Assembly (NCBI GenBank): GCA_021159405.1
Contig: JAGGRX010000076.1
Span: 1-8,419, forward strand
Length of the DNA stretch: 8,419 nucleotides
DNA from: Candidatus Bipolaricaulota bacterium
Lineage (GTDB): Bacteria > Bipolaricaulota > Bipolaricaulia > Bipolaricaulales > Bipolaricaulaceae
Reading direction: 5' to 3'
A model generated the notes under the pieces. The model worked only from the letters and a program-made list of their open reading frames with translations, had not been told where the DNA came from and did no database searches. The stretch's first letter is position 1, and each line of letters begins with the position of its first letter. Shown one piece after another: positions 1 to 5,984 of this stretch. A program made the position numbers and the translations under genes.

Positions 1-239
1 CCGGGAAACCCCGGGGCCTCGATCAGGGCCTGGACCAGCTCGTCCCCCCCTTCCGACACCACCACCAGCCGGGGGACCAAGGTCGCAAGCCGGGCCTGCT
101 CCCGTTCTACGAAGCTGCCGACAACACCAAACAGGAGGGGGTAAAAGATCAGTGGAAATGCCACGGTCATGAAGACGGTCCGCCGATCGCGGACCGCCTG
201 CAGCATCTCCTTGCGGAAAAGGAGCCAGGCCCCTTTCAC
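1..239 (-). CDS. ABC-2 type permease, NatB-like (N-terminal part only, runs off window)
   Basis: This is the membrane subunit of an ABC transporter, partnering the ATPase encoded at 1928-2716. Only the first 79 codons are visible. They begin at a GTG (239-237) that shares the four bases GTGA with the stop codon of the preceding NosD-like gene. A GGAGGAAGG purine run lies a few bases upstream, inside that gene's end. The protein opens with an amphipathic, basic cytoplasmic stretch (FRKEMLQAVRDRRT, residues 8-21), then a transmembrane helix around 23-43, then a segment with an LVVVSEGGDELVQALIEAP pattern. That layout, a KE...RDRRT lead-in, a first helix and then a large extracytoplasmic domain, is typical of NatB and related sodium or antibiotic exporters. 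The remaining helices are outside the window, so the family is a good guess and the substrate is unknown. The 4-bp overlap implies translational coupling to the beta-helix protein. Confidence 0.8.
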   Translation of the reverse strand, partial: MKGAWLLFRKEMLQAVRDRRTVFMTVAFPLIFYPLLFGVVGSFVEREQARLATLVPRLVVVSEGGDELVQALIEAPGFP

Positions 240-1891
240 TTGCCTTCCTCCACCTCCACGGTGAAATGCCAGCGCGCTTGCTTAAGAGCGGCCGGGTCGT
301 TGTCCTCATACACGGTGAGGTCAAGACCATAGCTACCCACCGTCCATGGCGGGGTGAAGGAGAGGATCCCTTCTGCGGTGTCGTCCTGGGCCGCGTCCTT
401 TTCTGTGGCCACAAGGGTCAGGGCAAGCTCGATGGCCGGCCCCGAGTAAAGGACGAGGGGGAGGGAGGCCGACTGGACCTCCCCCTCGCTTCCGTTCAGC
501 CGATAGCTCAACACCCAGTCGGAGCCGACTCCGCTGTTCTCAAGGAGCTCCGCCTGGGTAAGCGTCACCCGAAAGGCGGCACTTTCAGGTTTACCGGGCG
601 CCGGGGCAATGGATGAGGTCTGGGGCTGCTCCGGCGCCACCTCCTCAAAAGGGGGCTCACCACCCTTCTCGGCCGCGGCTTCGGTCGCGGGAGCGGAGTC
701 GTCCTTCCAGATCACCACGGACTGAACTGCCTCCCGGTTTCCATAGAGGTCGATGGCATAGTACTCCAGCTTGTGCGGCCCCTCGGGCCCTGGGATGGTG
801 AAGGGTTCCGCATACTGCCTCCAGTCGCCCTGGTCGATGCGGTAGAAGATGTTGGCTTGGCCGGATTCGTCCTCGCTCACCAGCTGGAACGGGGTGTGCG
901 AAGTCGCCCATAGCTTTCCGTCCTCCGCGTAGTAGTGGGGGTCGCCGGCCAGAACCCGGGTCACTGGCGGCTGGATGTCGAGGTAAACCGTGAGGGTGCG
1001 ATGGGGTTCCTCATTGCCAAGCTTGTCCACGGAATAATACTCCATCCTGATCACGGCCTGCCCGGGAAGGGAGAATGGCTTCGTATATTCTTGCCATTCG
1101 CCACCATCGATCCGATAGAAGATCTTGTCCACCCCTACGCCCACATCCGTGGCGGTGAGCCTGACCAAGCTGCCTGGGGCCAGTGCCACGATGCCCCGCT
1201 CACCCACGGCCTCCAGGTCCAGCGTGCGCAGGGGGGTCGCCTCCGGCGGGAGCTCCACCGGAGGCTCGATGAGGGGATAGGCGTCCGGCACAACCTCGTA
1301 CCGGGAGTCGCCGATGCCATCCCCGTCGAGGTCCTGGCCTCGGTAGTCGGACCAATAGTTCCCCTTGCTCTCGTAGTACCAGCGATTCCCCTGGCCCTCG
1401 TCGCTTGCGGGAAGCCCGCAGGCGATGATGGAGTTGCCGTAGATGAGGTTGTCGTTGGATCCGGATGAAATTATGATGCCCTTGTCGCAGTATCCGATGG
1501 CGTTCCCCGTGATCACGAGGTTGCTTGCGGAAAGAAGCTGGATCGCCGCCCGTCCACCGTAGATGCTGCAGCCCTCGATGCGGCCGTTCTTCACGGTGGA
1601 GAGGAAGATCCCCGCACGGGCTTGGGGATAACGGACCACGCAGTTGCGGATCACGAAGTGGGCCGTGGTGTGGTCGATGTAGATGCCGTAGTCGTACCCC
1701 AAGGTGTCGATGGTCCAACCCTCGATGACGTATGGATCTTCCTCGGTTCCGGAACCTGCGATGACCCCGTTTTCCCAGGTAAAGCCCTCGTCCCCGTAGA
1801 TGTAGATAGGAGCGTGTGGGGCCCAGCCTTGTGCCATGGCCAAGGCCCCCCACAAACCTGCGGCAAGCAAGACCACAAATCTCCTCACCAT
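236..1891 (-). CDS. Secreted NosD-like right-handed beta-helix protein with two OmpL47-like domains
   Basis: This is a predicted exported, 551-residue extracytoplasmic protein. Residues 1-20 form a signal peptide (basic VRRF, hydrophobic core, likely cleavage after ALAMA, before Q21). Residues about 45-165 form a parallel beta-helix of roughly 22-residue rungs (GIYIDHTTAHFVIRNC, GIFLSTVKNGRIEGC, AIQLLSASNLVITGN, GIIISSGSNDNLIYGN). It is closed by the NosD-type signature GNYWSDY (177-183), DLDGDGIGDSRY (187-198) and DAYPL (203-207). Two copies of an OmpL47-like beta unit follow (about 240-306 and 308-396), each with an IFYRID.G.W..Y..PF core and an EYY..D..GN end. Then come a Pro/Glu-rich linker (397-436) and an unassigned beta-rich domain (437-551). 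The gene starts 36 bp after the ABC ATPase gene and overlaps the permease gene, so it is probably the periplasmic partner of that transporter. In nosDFY loci NosD is the beta-helix partner of the NosFY transporter. Here the copper role is not supported, because no nosZ is visible. The ATG at 1891 has a strong AAGGAGG upstream. Confidence 0.85.
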   Translation of the reverse strand: MVRRFVVLLAAGLWGALAMAQGWAPHAPIYIYGDEGFTWENGVIAGSGTEEDPYVIEGWTIDTLGYDYGIYIDHTTAHFVIRNCVVRYPQARAGIFLSTVKNGRIEGCSIYGGRAAIQLLSASNLVITGNAIGYCDKGIIISSGSNDNLIYGNSIIACGLPASDEGQGNRWYYESKGNYWSDYRGQDLDGDGIGDSRYEVVPDAYPLIEPPVELPPEATPLRTLDLEAVGERGIVALAPGSLVRLTATDVGVGVDKIFYRIDGGEWQEYTKPFSLPGQAVIRMEYYSVDKLGNEEPHRTLTVYLDIQPPVTRVLAGDPHYYAEDGKLWATSHTPFQLVSEDESGQANIFYRIDQGDWRQYAEPFTIPGPEGPHKLEYYAIDLYGNREAVQSVVIWKDDSAPATEAAAEKGGEPPFEEVAPEQPQTSSIAPAPGKPESAAFRVTLTQAELLENSGVGSDWVLSYRLNGSEGEVQSASLPLVLYSGPAIELALTLVATEKDAAQDDTAEGILSFTPPWTVGSYGLDLTVYEDNDPAALKQARWHFTVEVEEGK

Positions 1892-1896
1892 ATGCC

Positions 1897-1903
1897 CCTC
1901 CTT
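1897..1903 (-). promoter_or_regulatory. Shine-Dalgarno for the NosD-like gene
   Basis: AAGGAGG on the minus strand lies five bases before the ATG at 1891-1889. It fixes the start and shows that the NosD-like gene has its own efficient ribosome entry in the 36-bp gap after the ATPase gene. I see no convincing promoter or terminator in that gap. Confidence 0.75.
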
Positions 1904-1927
1904 TTCAGAATCTCTCCCTCCATGGTA

Positions 1928-2716
1928 TCACGCCTCCCCAGCCCTGCCGGGGACAGCCTTCGCTCCCGCGGGGGACAGGCCAGCCCGCCTCAAGGTGCGG
2001 AAGAACACCTCCTCGAAGTCCACACCGCCCACTTCCTTGCCCAGCTCTTCAGGCGTACCCACCGCCACCAGCTTGCCCAAGTGGATGATCCCCACTCGAT
2101 CACAAAGCCGTTCGGCGAGGTGCATATCGTGGGTGGAAAGGAGGATCGTATGCCCGTTTGAGCGCAGATCGCGGATGAGCTGCGTGATCGTCCGGGCTAC
2201 GAACACGTCCAAGCTGGCCGTCGGCTCGTCCAGGATGAGGACCGGAGGGTCGTGGATGAGGCAGCGGCCAAGGGATAGCTTCTGCCTTTCACCCGTGGAC
2301 AGCGTCCCCACCCGGCGGTCCCTGAGCCCCTCGAGCCCCAGAATCCGCAGCGTTTCCTCGGCCCGCAATTCAAGTTTCCCGGGGGGGAGGCCAAATATGC
2401 GACCGAAGAAAAGGAGCGTTTCCCATGGGGTAAGCCGCTCATAGAGCCCGGTTTCAGTGGTCAAAAAGCCGATCCTCGCCCGGACCTCTTGGGGGGCGGC
2501 CATCAGGTCGTAGCCCATGATCTCCGCCCTCCCTGCGGTAGGGACAAGGAGGGTGGCAAGCATCCGCAGCGTTGTGGTCTTCCCAGCCCCGTTCGGCCCC
2601 AAAAGCCCAAAAATCTCCCCTTCCTTCACCGTAAAGGAAACCCCATCCACTGCCCGCACCTCACCCTTCCTGGTGCGGAAAACCTTGGTCAGCCCTTGGA
2701 CGGAAATGGCGGTCAT
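1928..2716 (-). CDS. ABC transporter ATP-binding protein, NatA-like
   Basis: This is the cytoplasmic ATPase (262 residues) that would power the ABC-2 permease encoded downstream. It has Walker A GPNGAGKTT (40-48), signature LSTGERQKLSLGR (139-151), Walker B VLILDEPTASLD (159-170) with catalytic E164, and H-loop STHD (194-197, H196). Where most ABC ATPases have the Q-loop glutamine, it reads IGFLTTETGLYERLT (82-96) without Gln. That is a feature I associate with NatA-type sodium exporters, and it is one reason to prefer NatA over NosF. The ATG overlaps the serS stop as ATGA, with GGGAG a few bases upstream. The C-terminal tail after about residue 245 is short and has no extra domain. All catalytic motifs other than the Q-loop are intact. 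The substrate (Na+, a drug, a lipid or a protein complex) cannot be told from sequence. Confidence 0.9.
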   Translation of the reverse strand: MTAISVQGLTKVFRTRKGEVRAVDGVSFTVKEGEIFGLLGPNGAGKTTTLRMLATLLVPTAGRAEIMGYDLMAAPQEVRARIGFLTTETGLYERLTPWETLLFFGRIFGLPPGKLELRAEETLRILGLEGLRDRRVGTLSTGERQKLSLGRCLIHDPPVLILDEPTASLDVFVARTITQLIRDLRSNGHTILLSTHDMHLAERLCDRVGIIHLGKLVAVGTPEELGKEVGGVDFEEVFFRTLRRAGLSPAGAKAVPGRAGEA

Positions 2717-3984
2717 GAAAGCTCCCTTTCCCCAAGGAGCTCGGCCAGTACCTCGGGAAGCACCACCGTGCCATCGGGACGCTGGTTTTGCTCCAAAATG
2801 GCTGCAAACAGGCGGGAAGTGGCAAGGCCGGAGCCGTTCAGGGTGTGAACGAACTTGGGCCTGCCCCCACCAGCGGGTCGGAACCGGATGTTTCCCCGCC
2901 TGGCCTGATAGGCCTCACAGTTGGAACATGAGGAAACTTCATAGTATTTCCCCTGGCCGGGAAGCCACACCTCGAGGTCGATGGTCTTGGCCGACTGCTG
3001 AGCCAGATCCTGGCTTGGGAGGAGCACCACCCGGTAGTGCAGCCCCAACCGCTTGAGCACCTCCTCGGCGTGGCCCACGAGCTCTTCAAGGTCCCGATAG
3101 GAACGCTCGGGGGTGGTGTAGTGGAAAAGCTCAACCTTGTTGAACTGGTGCACCCGGATGAGGCCCCGCTGTTCCTCCCCGTAGCTGCCGGCCTCCCTGC
3201 GGAAGCAAGGGGTATAGGCCACATAACGCAGCGGGAGTTCCTCCTCCGCCAGGATCTCGTCGCGATGGAGGTTGACGAGCAAGGACTCGGCCGTGGGGTT
3301 TAGGAAAAGGTCGTCTTCCTGGCAGTGGTAGAGCTCGTCCGCGAACTTGGGGAGCTGTCCTGAGACGAGGAATGAGGTGCGGTTGGCCAAGATGGGGGGG
3401 AGCACCGGGATGTATCCGTGCTCGCGCACGTGAAGCTCGAGCATCCAGTGGACGAGGGTCAATTCCAGCATGGCGCCAAGACCGGTGTACATGGGGAAAC
3501 GGGCTCCGGTCACCTTGGCCGCCCGCTCAAAATCCAACAGCCCTAGCTTCCTGCCAAGCTCCACGTGGTGCTTGGGGGGGAAGTCGAACTTTTGCGGCTG
3601 GCCCCAGGTGCGAAGGACCACCTTCTCCTCCTTGGTCCCCGGGGGAACTGAGTCGTGGGGGAGGTTGGGAAGCGAAAGGAGCTCGGATTGAAGCGCGGAT
3701 TCCACCTGGGAAAGCCGATCCTCAAGCGCCTTTAGCTCCTCGGAAAGGGCCCTGAGAGAGGCGATCCTGTCTTGGGCCTCCTCCGTTTTGCCCTGCGCCT
3801 TAAGCGCCGCCACTTCCTCGGAACCCTGCTTCCTCCGGCGCCGTAGTTCCTCCACCTTTCGCACGAGCCCGCGCCGCTCTTCATCCAGGGAGAGCACGGT
3901 GGAGAGGTCCAGGCTGGGATCACGGCGGCGCAGGCGGGCGAGCACCCCGTCCGGATCTTCACGGATCTCGCGAATATCGAGCAT
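2713..3984 (-). CDS. serS: Seryl-tRNA synthetase
   Basis: This class II aminoacyl-tRNA synthetase charges tRNA-Ser (and tRNA-Sec where present) with serine in the cytoplasm. At 423 residues it has the usual bacterial length. Residues about 36-100 form the long antiparallel coiled-coil arm, rich in Glu, Arg and Leu, that grips the tRNA. The catalytic core shows motif 1 (GYIPVLPPILAN, 190-201), the serine-binding TAE triad (231-233), motif 2 (CFRREAGSYGEEQRGL, 260-275) and motif 3 (NGSGLATSRLFAAILEQNQ, 383-401, with R391). SSCSNCEAYQARR (351-363) matches the conserved SSCSNxxxxQARR segment. The start ATG lies 21 bases after the polX stop. It has no Shine-Dalgarno but has TAAAAT five bases upstream, suggesting an own, leaderless transcript in addition to read-through. 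The stop overlaps the ATPase start by four bases, an unusual tie between a translation gene and a transporter. Confidence 0.97.
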   Translation of the reverse strand: MLDIREIREDPDGVLARLRRRDPSLDLSTVLSLDEERRGLVRKVEELRRRRKQGSEEVAALKAQGKTEEAQDRIASLRALSEELKALEDRLSQVESALQSELLSLPNLPHDSVPPGTKEEKVVLRTWGQPQKFDFPPKHHVELGRKLGLLDFERAAKVTGARFPMYTGLGAMLELTLVHWMLELHVREHGYIPVLPPILANRTSFLVSGQLPKFADELYHCQEDDLFLNPTAESLLVNLHRDEILAEEELPLRYVAYTPCFRREAGSYGEEQRGLIRVHQFNKVELFHYTTPERSYRDLEELVGHAEEVLKRLGLHYRVVLLPSQDLAQQSAKTIDLEVWLPGQGKYYEVSSCSNCEAYQARRGNIRFRPAGGGRPKFVHTLNGSGLATSRLFAAILEQNQRPDGTVVLPEVLAELLGERELS

Positions 3985-3989
3985 GGTTT

Positions 3990-3995
3990 ATTTTA
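3990..3995 (-). promoter_or_regulatory. Candidate -10 box for a leaderless serS transcript
   Basis: TAAAAT on the minus strand (5 of 6 matches to TATAAT) is followed by five bases and then the serS ATG at 3984. Normal -10 to start-site spacing would place the 5' end at the ATG itself. No convincing -35 box is seen 16-18 bases upstream, and the upstream bases are the last polX codons. Support is the spacing together with the missing Shine-Dalgarno. Confidence 0.45.
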
Positions 3996-4005
3996 GCCCA
4001 CACAC

Positions 4006-5721
4006 TTACTTTCCGCGCTTCCGCATGGCAAGAAGCTCTTCCCAGGGAAGGCAGTTCAAGACGTGCTTTTTTTCCGCCCACCCCCTGCGGCAGGTCACCA
4101 CCCCTAGCTCCAGGAAGTCCAGGTGGTCCAGGGCATGGGCATCCGTTCCGATAACGATCCGCACCCCAACCTCGATCGCCGCTCGGACCATGGGGGCGGA
4201 AAGGTCCAGCCGCTGTGGATTGGCGTTCACCTCAAGGAAGGTTCCGGCCTTGGCCGCCCGGAAGAACACCTCCTCCCAATCCGCCTCGTAGGCAGGACGC
4301 TCCCCGATCAGCCGCCCGGTGGGGTGGCCGAGGACATCCACCAGCTCGTGCTCCACCGCCCGCACAAGCCGGCCGGTCATCTCCTTTCGGGACAGGTGAA
4401 AGTGGGAGTGGACCGAAGCGATCACCAAGTCAACCTTGCGCAAGAGCCTCTCGGGCACGTCGATGGAGCCGTCCCGCTGGATGTTGGCCTCCACCCCGCT
4501 CAGTATCCGGAAACCGCTCAGTTTCTCGTTTAGGCGGGCGATCTCGTCTATCTGACGCTCGAGGTCCTCCTCGGAGAGGCCATGGATCGCCTGGGAAAAG
4601 CGAAAATGGTCGGTAACGGCGATGTAGGCAAGGCCTTTTGTTTGGGCTGCCTGGGCCATTTCCTCAAGCGTAGCTTTGCCATCGGACCAGTTCGTGTGTA
4701 CGTGTAGGTCTGATTTCACCTCCTTGAGGCTGACAAGCTTAGGAAGCTCTCCCCGCTCGGCTGCCTGGATCTCCCCCTGATCCTCCCTCAGCTCTGGGGG
4801 GATGAAATCGAGGCCCAAGGCACGGTAAATGTCCTGTTCGGTCTCCCCGGCCAGGCGCTTCCCCTCCCGGTCGAACAGCCCGTACTCGTTGAGCTTCCAG
4901 CCCCGGGACACTGCCCGTTCCCTGAGCCGGATGTTGTGGGCCTTGGAGCCGGTGAAGTACTGGAGTGCCGCCCCAAAGGATTCCTCCGGCACAATGCGCA
5001 AGTCCACCTGCAGGCCCCCTGAGAGCCGTACCGAGGATTTCTTGGGCCCCTGGGCCAGGACTTCCTCCACCTCCGGCAGGGAGACGAACGCGCTTGCAGC
5101 CGCCTCGGGCTGGTCGGAGATGGCCAAGAGATCTAGGTCCCCCACCGTCTCGCGGCCCCGCCTGAGGGAACCGGCAGGCTGAATGCGCCTAAAAAGACCG
5201 GTTTTCTCGAGCTTTCGGCAGAGCTGGCGGGCCAGGGGGAGGGCATAGCCCAAAAGCTCCCGCTTTTCGGTACGACGGGCCTCAGCCAGGCCCCGGAGGA
5301 TCTTCTCTTCGGTCTTGGCACCAAGTCCCTTGATGTTTCGGATCCTGCCTTCCTTGGCGGCCCGTTCCAGATCCTCCAGTGTGCGCACCCCGAGCTGTTC
5401 GTAGAGGAGCTTGGCCGTCTTCGGCCCCACCCCCTCCACCTGGGTGAGGGCGTACAGGTCCACCGGAAGCTCCTTCTTCAGCTCCTCGTGGTAGGCGAGC
5501 TTCCCCGTCCTCACGATCTCCGTGATTTTCTCGGCGATGGACTTACCCACGCCTGGGAGCTCGGAAAGCTTCCCCTCGGCCACCAGCTCCTCGATGGGGG
5601 TGGGGCAGGACTCCACCGCCTGGGCAGCCCGACGGTATGCTCGGGGCTTAAAGTTTACCCCTTGCAGTTCAAGCAGGTCGGCCACCTCGTACAGGATCTT
5701 TGCTACCTGACGGTTCTTCAT
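4006..5721 (-). CDS. polX: Bacterial DNA polymerase X with C-terminal PHP domain
   Basis: This is a family X DNA polymerase of 571 residues, the usual length for bacterial PolX, acting in gap filling during base-excision repair. The N-terminal 8-kDa-like region has helix-hairpin-helix motifs at LPGVGKSIAEKI (55-66) and VEGVGPKTAKLL (95-106), and a third at IKGLGAKTEEKIL (130-142). The nucleotidyltransferase palm has GSLRRGRETVGDLDLL (184-199) with metal-binding D195 and D197, the third aspartate D240 in QVDLRIVP, and the YFTGSK motif (255-260). The PHP domain (about 335-565) keeps its metal ligands: H340 and H342 (DLHVHT), D371-H372, E411, H438 and H440, H466, and D527 with H529 (GTDAH). It is therefore predicted to be an active phosphoesterase, in this family a 3'-5' exonuclease or AP endonuclease activity. 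Its ATG overlaps the stop of the cysteine-rich small gene as ATGA, with only a weak AAAGGGA before it, so translation is probably coupled. Confidence 0.95.
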   Translation of the reverse strand: MKNRQVAKILYEVADLLELQGVNFKPRAYRRAAQAVESCPTPIEELVAEGKLSELPGVGKSIAEKITEIVRTGKLAYHEELKKELPVDLYALTQVEGVGPKTAKLLYEQLGVRTLEDLERAAKEGRIRNIKGLGAKTEEKILRGLAEARRTEKRELLGYALPLARQLCRKLEKTGLFRRIQPAGSLRRGRETVGDLDLLAISDQPEAAASAFVSLPEVEEVLAQGPKKSSVRLSGGLQVDLRIVPEESFGAALQYFTGSKAHNIRLRERAVSRGWKLNEYGLFDREGKRLAGETEQDIYRALGLDFIPPELREDQGEIQAAERGELPKLVSLKEVKSDLHVHTNWSDGKATLEEMAQAAQTKGLAYIAVTDHFRFSQAIHGLSEEDLERQIDEIARLNEKLSGFRILSGVEANIQRDGSIDVPERLLRKVDLVIASVHSHFHLSRKEMTGRLVRAVEHELVDVLGHPTGRLIGERPAYEADWEEVFFRAAKAGTFLEVNANPQRLDLSAPMVRAAIEVGVRIVIGTDAHALDHLDFLELGVVTCRRGWAEKKHVLNCLPWEELLAMRKRGK

Positions 5722-5918
5722 TCCCTTTGGAGCTGGGCGAAGCGGCGGAACGAGCGGTCATAGGTGCGTTCCACCTCGGGCGGGAAGCAGCATGCCGGCA
5801 GCTCCCCATGGGCAAGATGGTACCGGAGGCACTCGCAGCAGATCCCCTTGCGCGGACAATCCGGCCAGGTGCAGGGGCACCGATCCAAATTCGCCTTTTG
5901 GTTCGGACAGGTTGCCAT
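5718..5918 (-). CDS. Small cysteine-rich DUF6485-like protein
   Basis: This is a 66-residue soluble protein of unknown function. It has nine cysteines: C4, C14, C16, C21, C27, C28, C30, C43 and C44. Their arrangement (CPCTWPDCPRKGICCECLRYH, with H34 and H37 following) suggests one or two bound zinc ions or an iron-sulfur cluster. The region C14-x-C16 through GELPACCFP and ERTYDRSFRRF matches my memory of the DUF6485 family, small proteins whose order CPCTxPxCxRKGxCCxC...GELPxCxFP...RTYDRS is strongly conserved. The start at 5918 is chosen because AAAGGAGGG lies six bases upstream and conserved sequence begins immediately. A start further upstream at 6032 would extend into the divergent gene. 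It is the first gene of the minus-strand operon and overlaps polX by ATGA. This hints at a nucleic-acid or redox role next to PolX, but that is inference. Confidence 0.85.
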   Translation of the reverse strand: MATCPNQKANLDRCPCTWPDCPRKGICCECLRYHLAHGELPACCFPPEVERTYDRSFRRFAQLQRE

Positions 5919-5924
5919 CCCCTT

Positions 5925-5933
5925 CCCTCCTTT
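5925..5933 (-). promoter_or_regulatory. Shine-Dalgarno deciding the start of the DUF6485-like gene
   Basis: AAAGGAGGG on the minus strand, then AAGGGG and the ATG at 5918-5916. This strong site argues for the 66-residue product rather than a 104-residue one starting at 6032. Confidence 0.8.
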
Positions 5934-5960
5934 CGCTGGAGCAAGCTCCAAGGCTATAAT
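5932..5960 (+). promoter_or_regulatory. Promoter of the phosphodiesterase-cupin-mnmA operon
   Basis: The -10 box is a perfect TATAAT at 5955-5960. With a 17-base spacer the -35 would be TTCGCT (5932-5937), a poor match to TTGACA. The start site is expected near 5967, only a few bases before the GTG start at 5970. The transcript would therefore be leaderless or nearly so, which agrees with the absence of a Shine-Dalgarno. Confidence 0.6.
5937..5950. repeat. Palindrome TGGAGC-AA-GCTCCA between the divergent genes
   Basis: This is a perfect inverted repeat of two 6-base arms around AA. It lies inside the -35/-10 spacer of the candidate plus-strand promoter and at the expected 5' end of the minus-strand transcript. 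The position fits an operator controlling both directions, or a 5' hairpin on the minus-strand mRNA. No regulator gene is visible nearby. Confidence 0.5.
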
Positions 5961-5984
5961 GCCGAAGCCGTGCAAAAAGCACAA
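5956..5984 (-). promoter_or_regulatory. Weak candidate promoter for the minus-strand operon
   Basis: Read on the minus strand, TTGTGC (5984-5979), 17 bases and CATTAT (5961-5956) form a -35/-10 pair. The -10 overlaps the TATAAT of the opposite promoter and the -35 lies in the first codons of the divergent gene. It would give a leader of about 30 bases carrying the palindrome and the Shine-Dalgarno. Matches to consensus are only partial. Confidence 0.35.

Noticed and set aside
1892..1927. Promoter or terminator in the gap between the ATPase and NosD-like genes
   Set aside because: Only a CCATGG palindrome and the ribosome-binding site are present. There is no hairpin followed by a T-run and no -35/-10 pair.
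935..2161. Long plus-strand open frames opposite the NosD-like and ATPase genes
   Set aside because: They are antisense shadows in GC-rich coding DNA. Their translations are low-complexity and show no domain, while the minus-strand frames have clear motifs and ribosome-binding sites.
236..2716. A nitrous oxide reductase maturation (nosDFY) locus
   Set aside because: The ATPase is NatA-like, the NosD-like protein has extra domains, and no nosZ, nosL or nosR gene is visible, so copper-site maturation is not claimed.
3788..5182. Other plus-strand open frames opposite serS and polX
   Set aside because: Same reason: Ser/Arg/Pro-rich translations without recognisable motifs, opposite two well-conserved genes.
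5700..5969. N-terminal extension of the phosphodiesterase to an upstream start at 5700
   Set aside because: It would run antisense through the DUF6485-like gene and its ribosome-binding site and across the TATAAT box. The family-like sequence begins only after about 5970.
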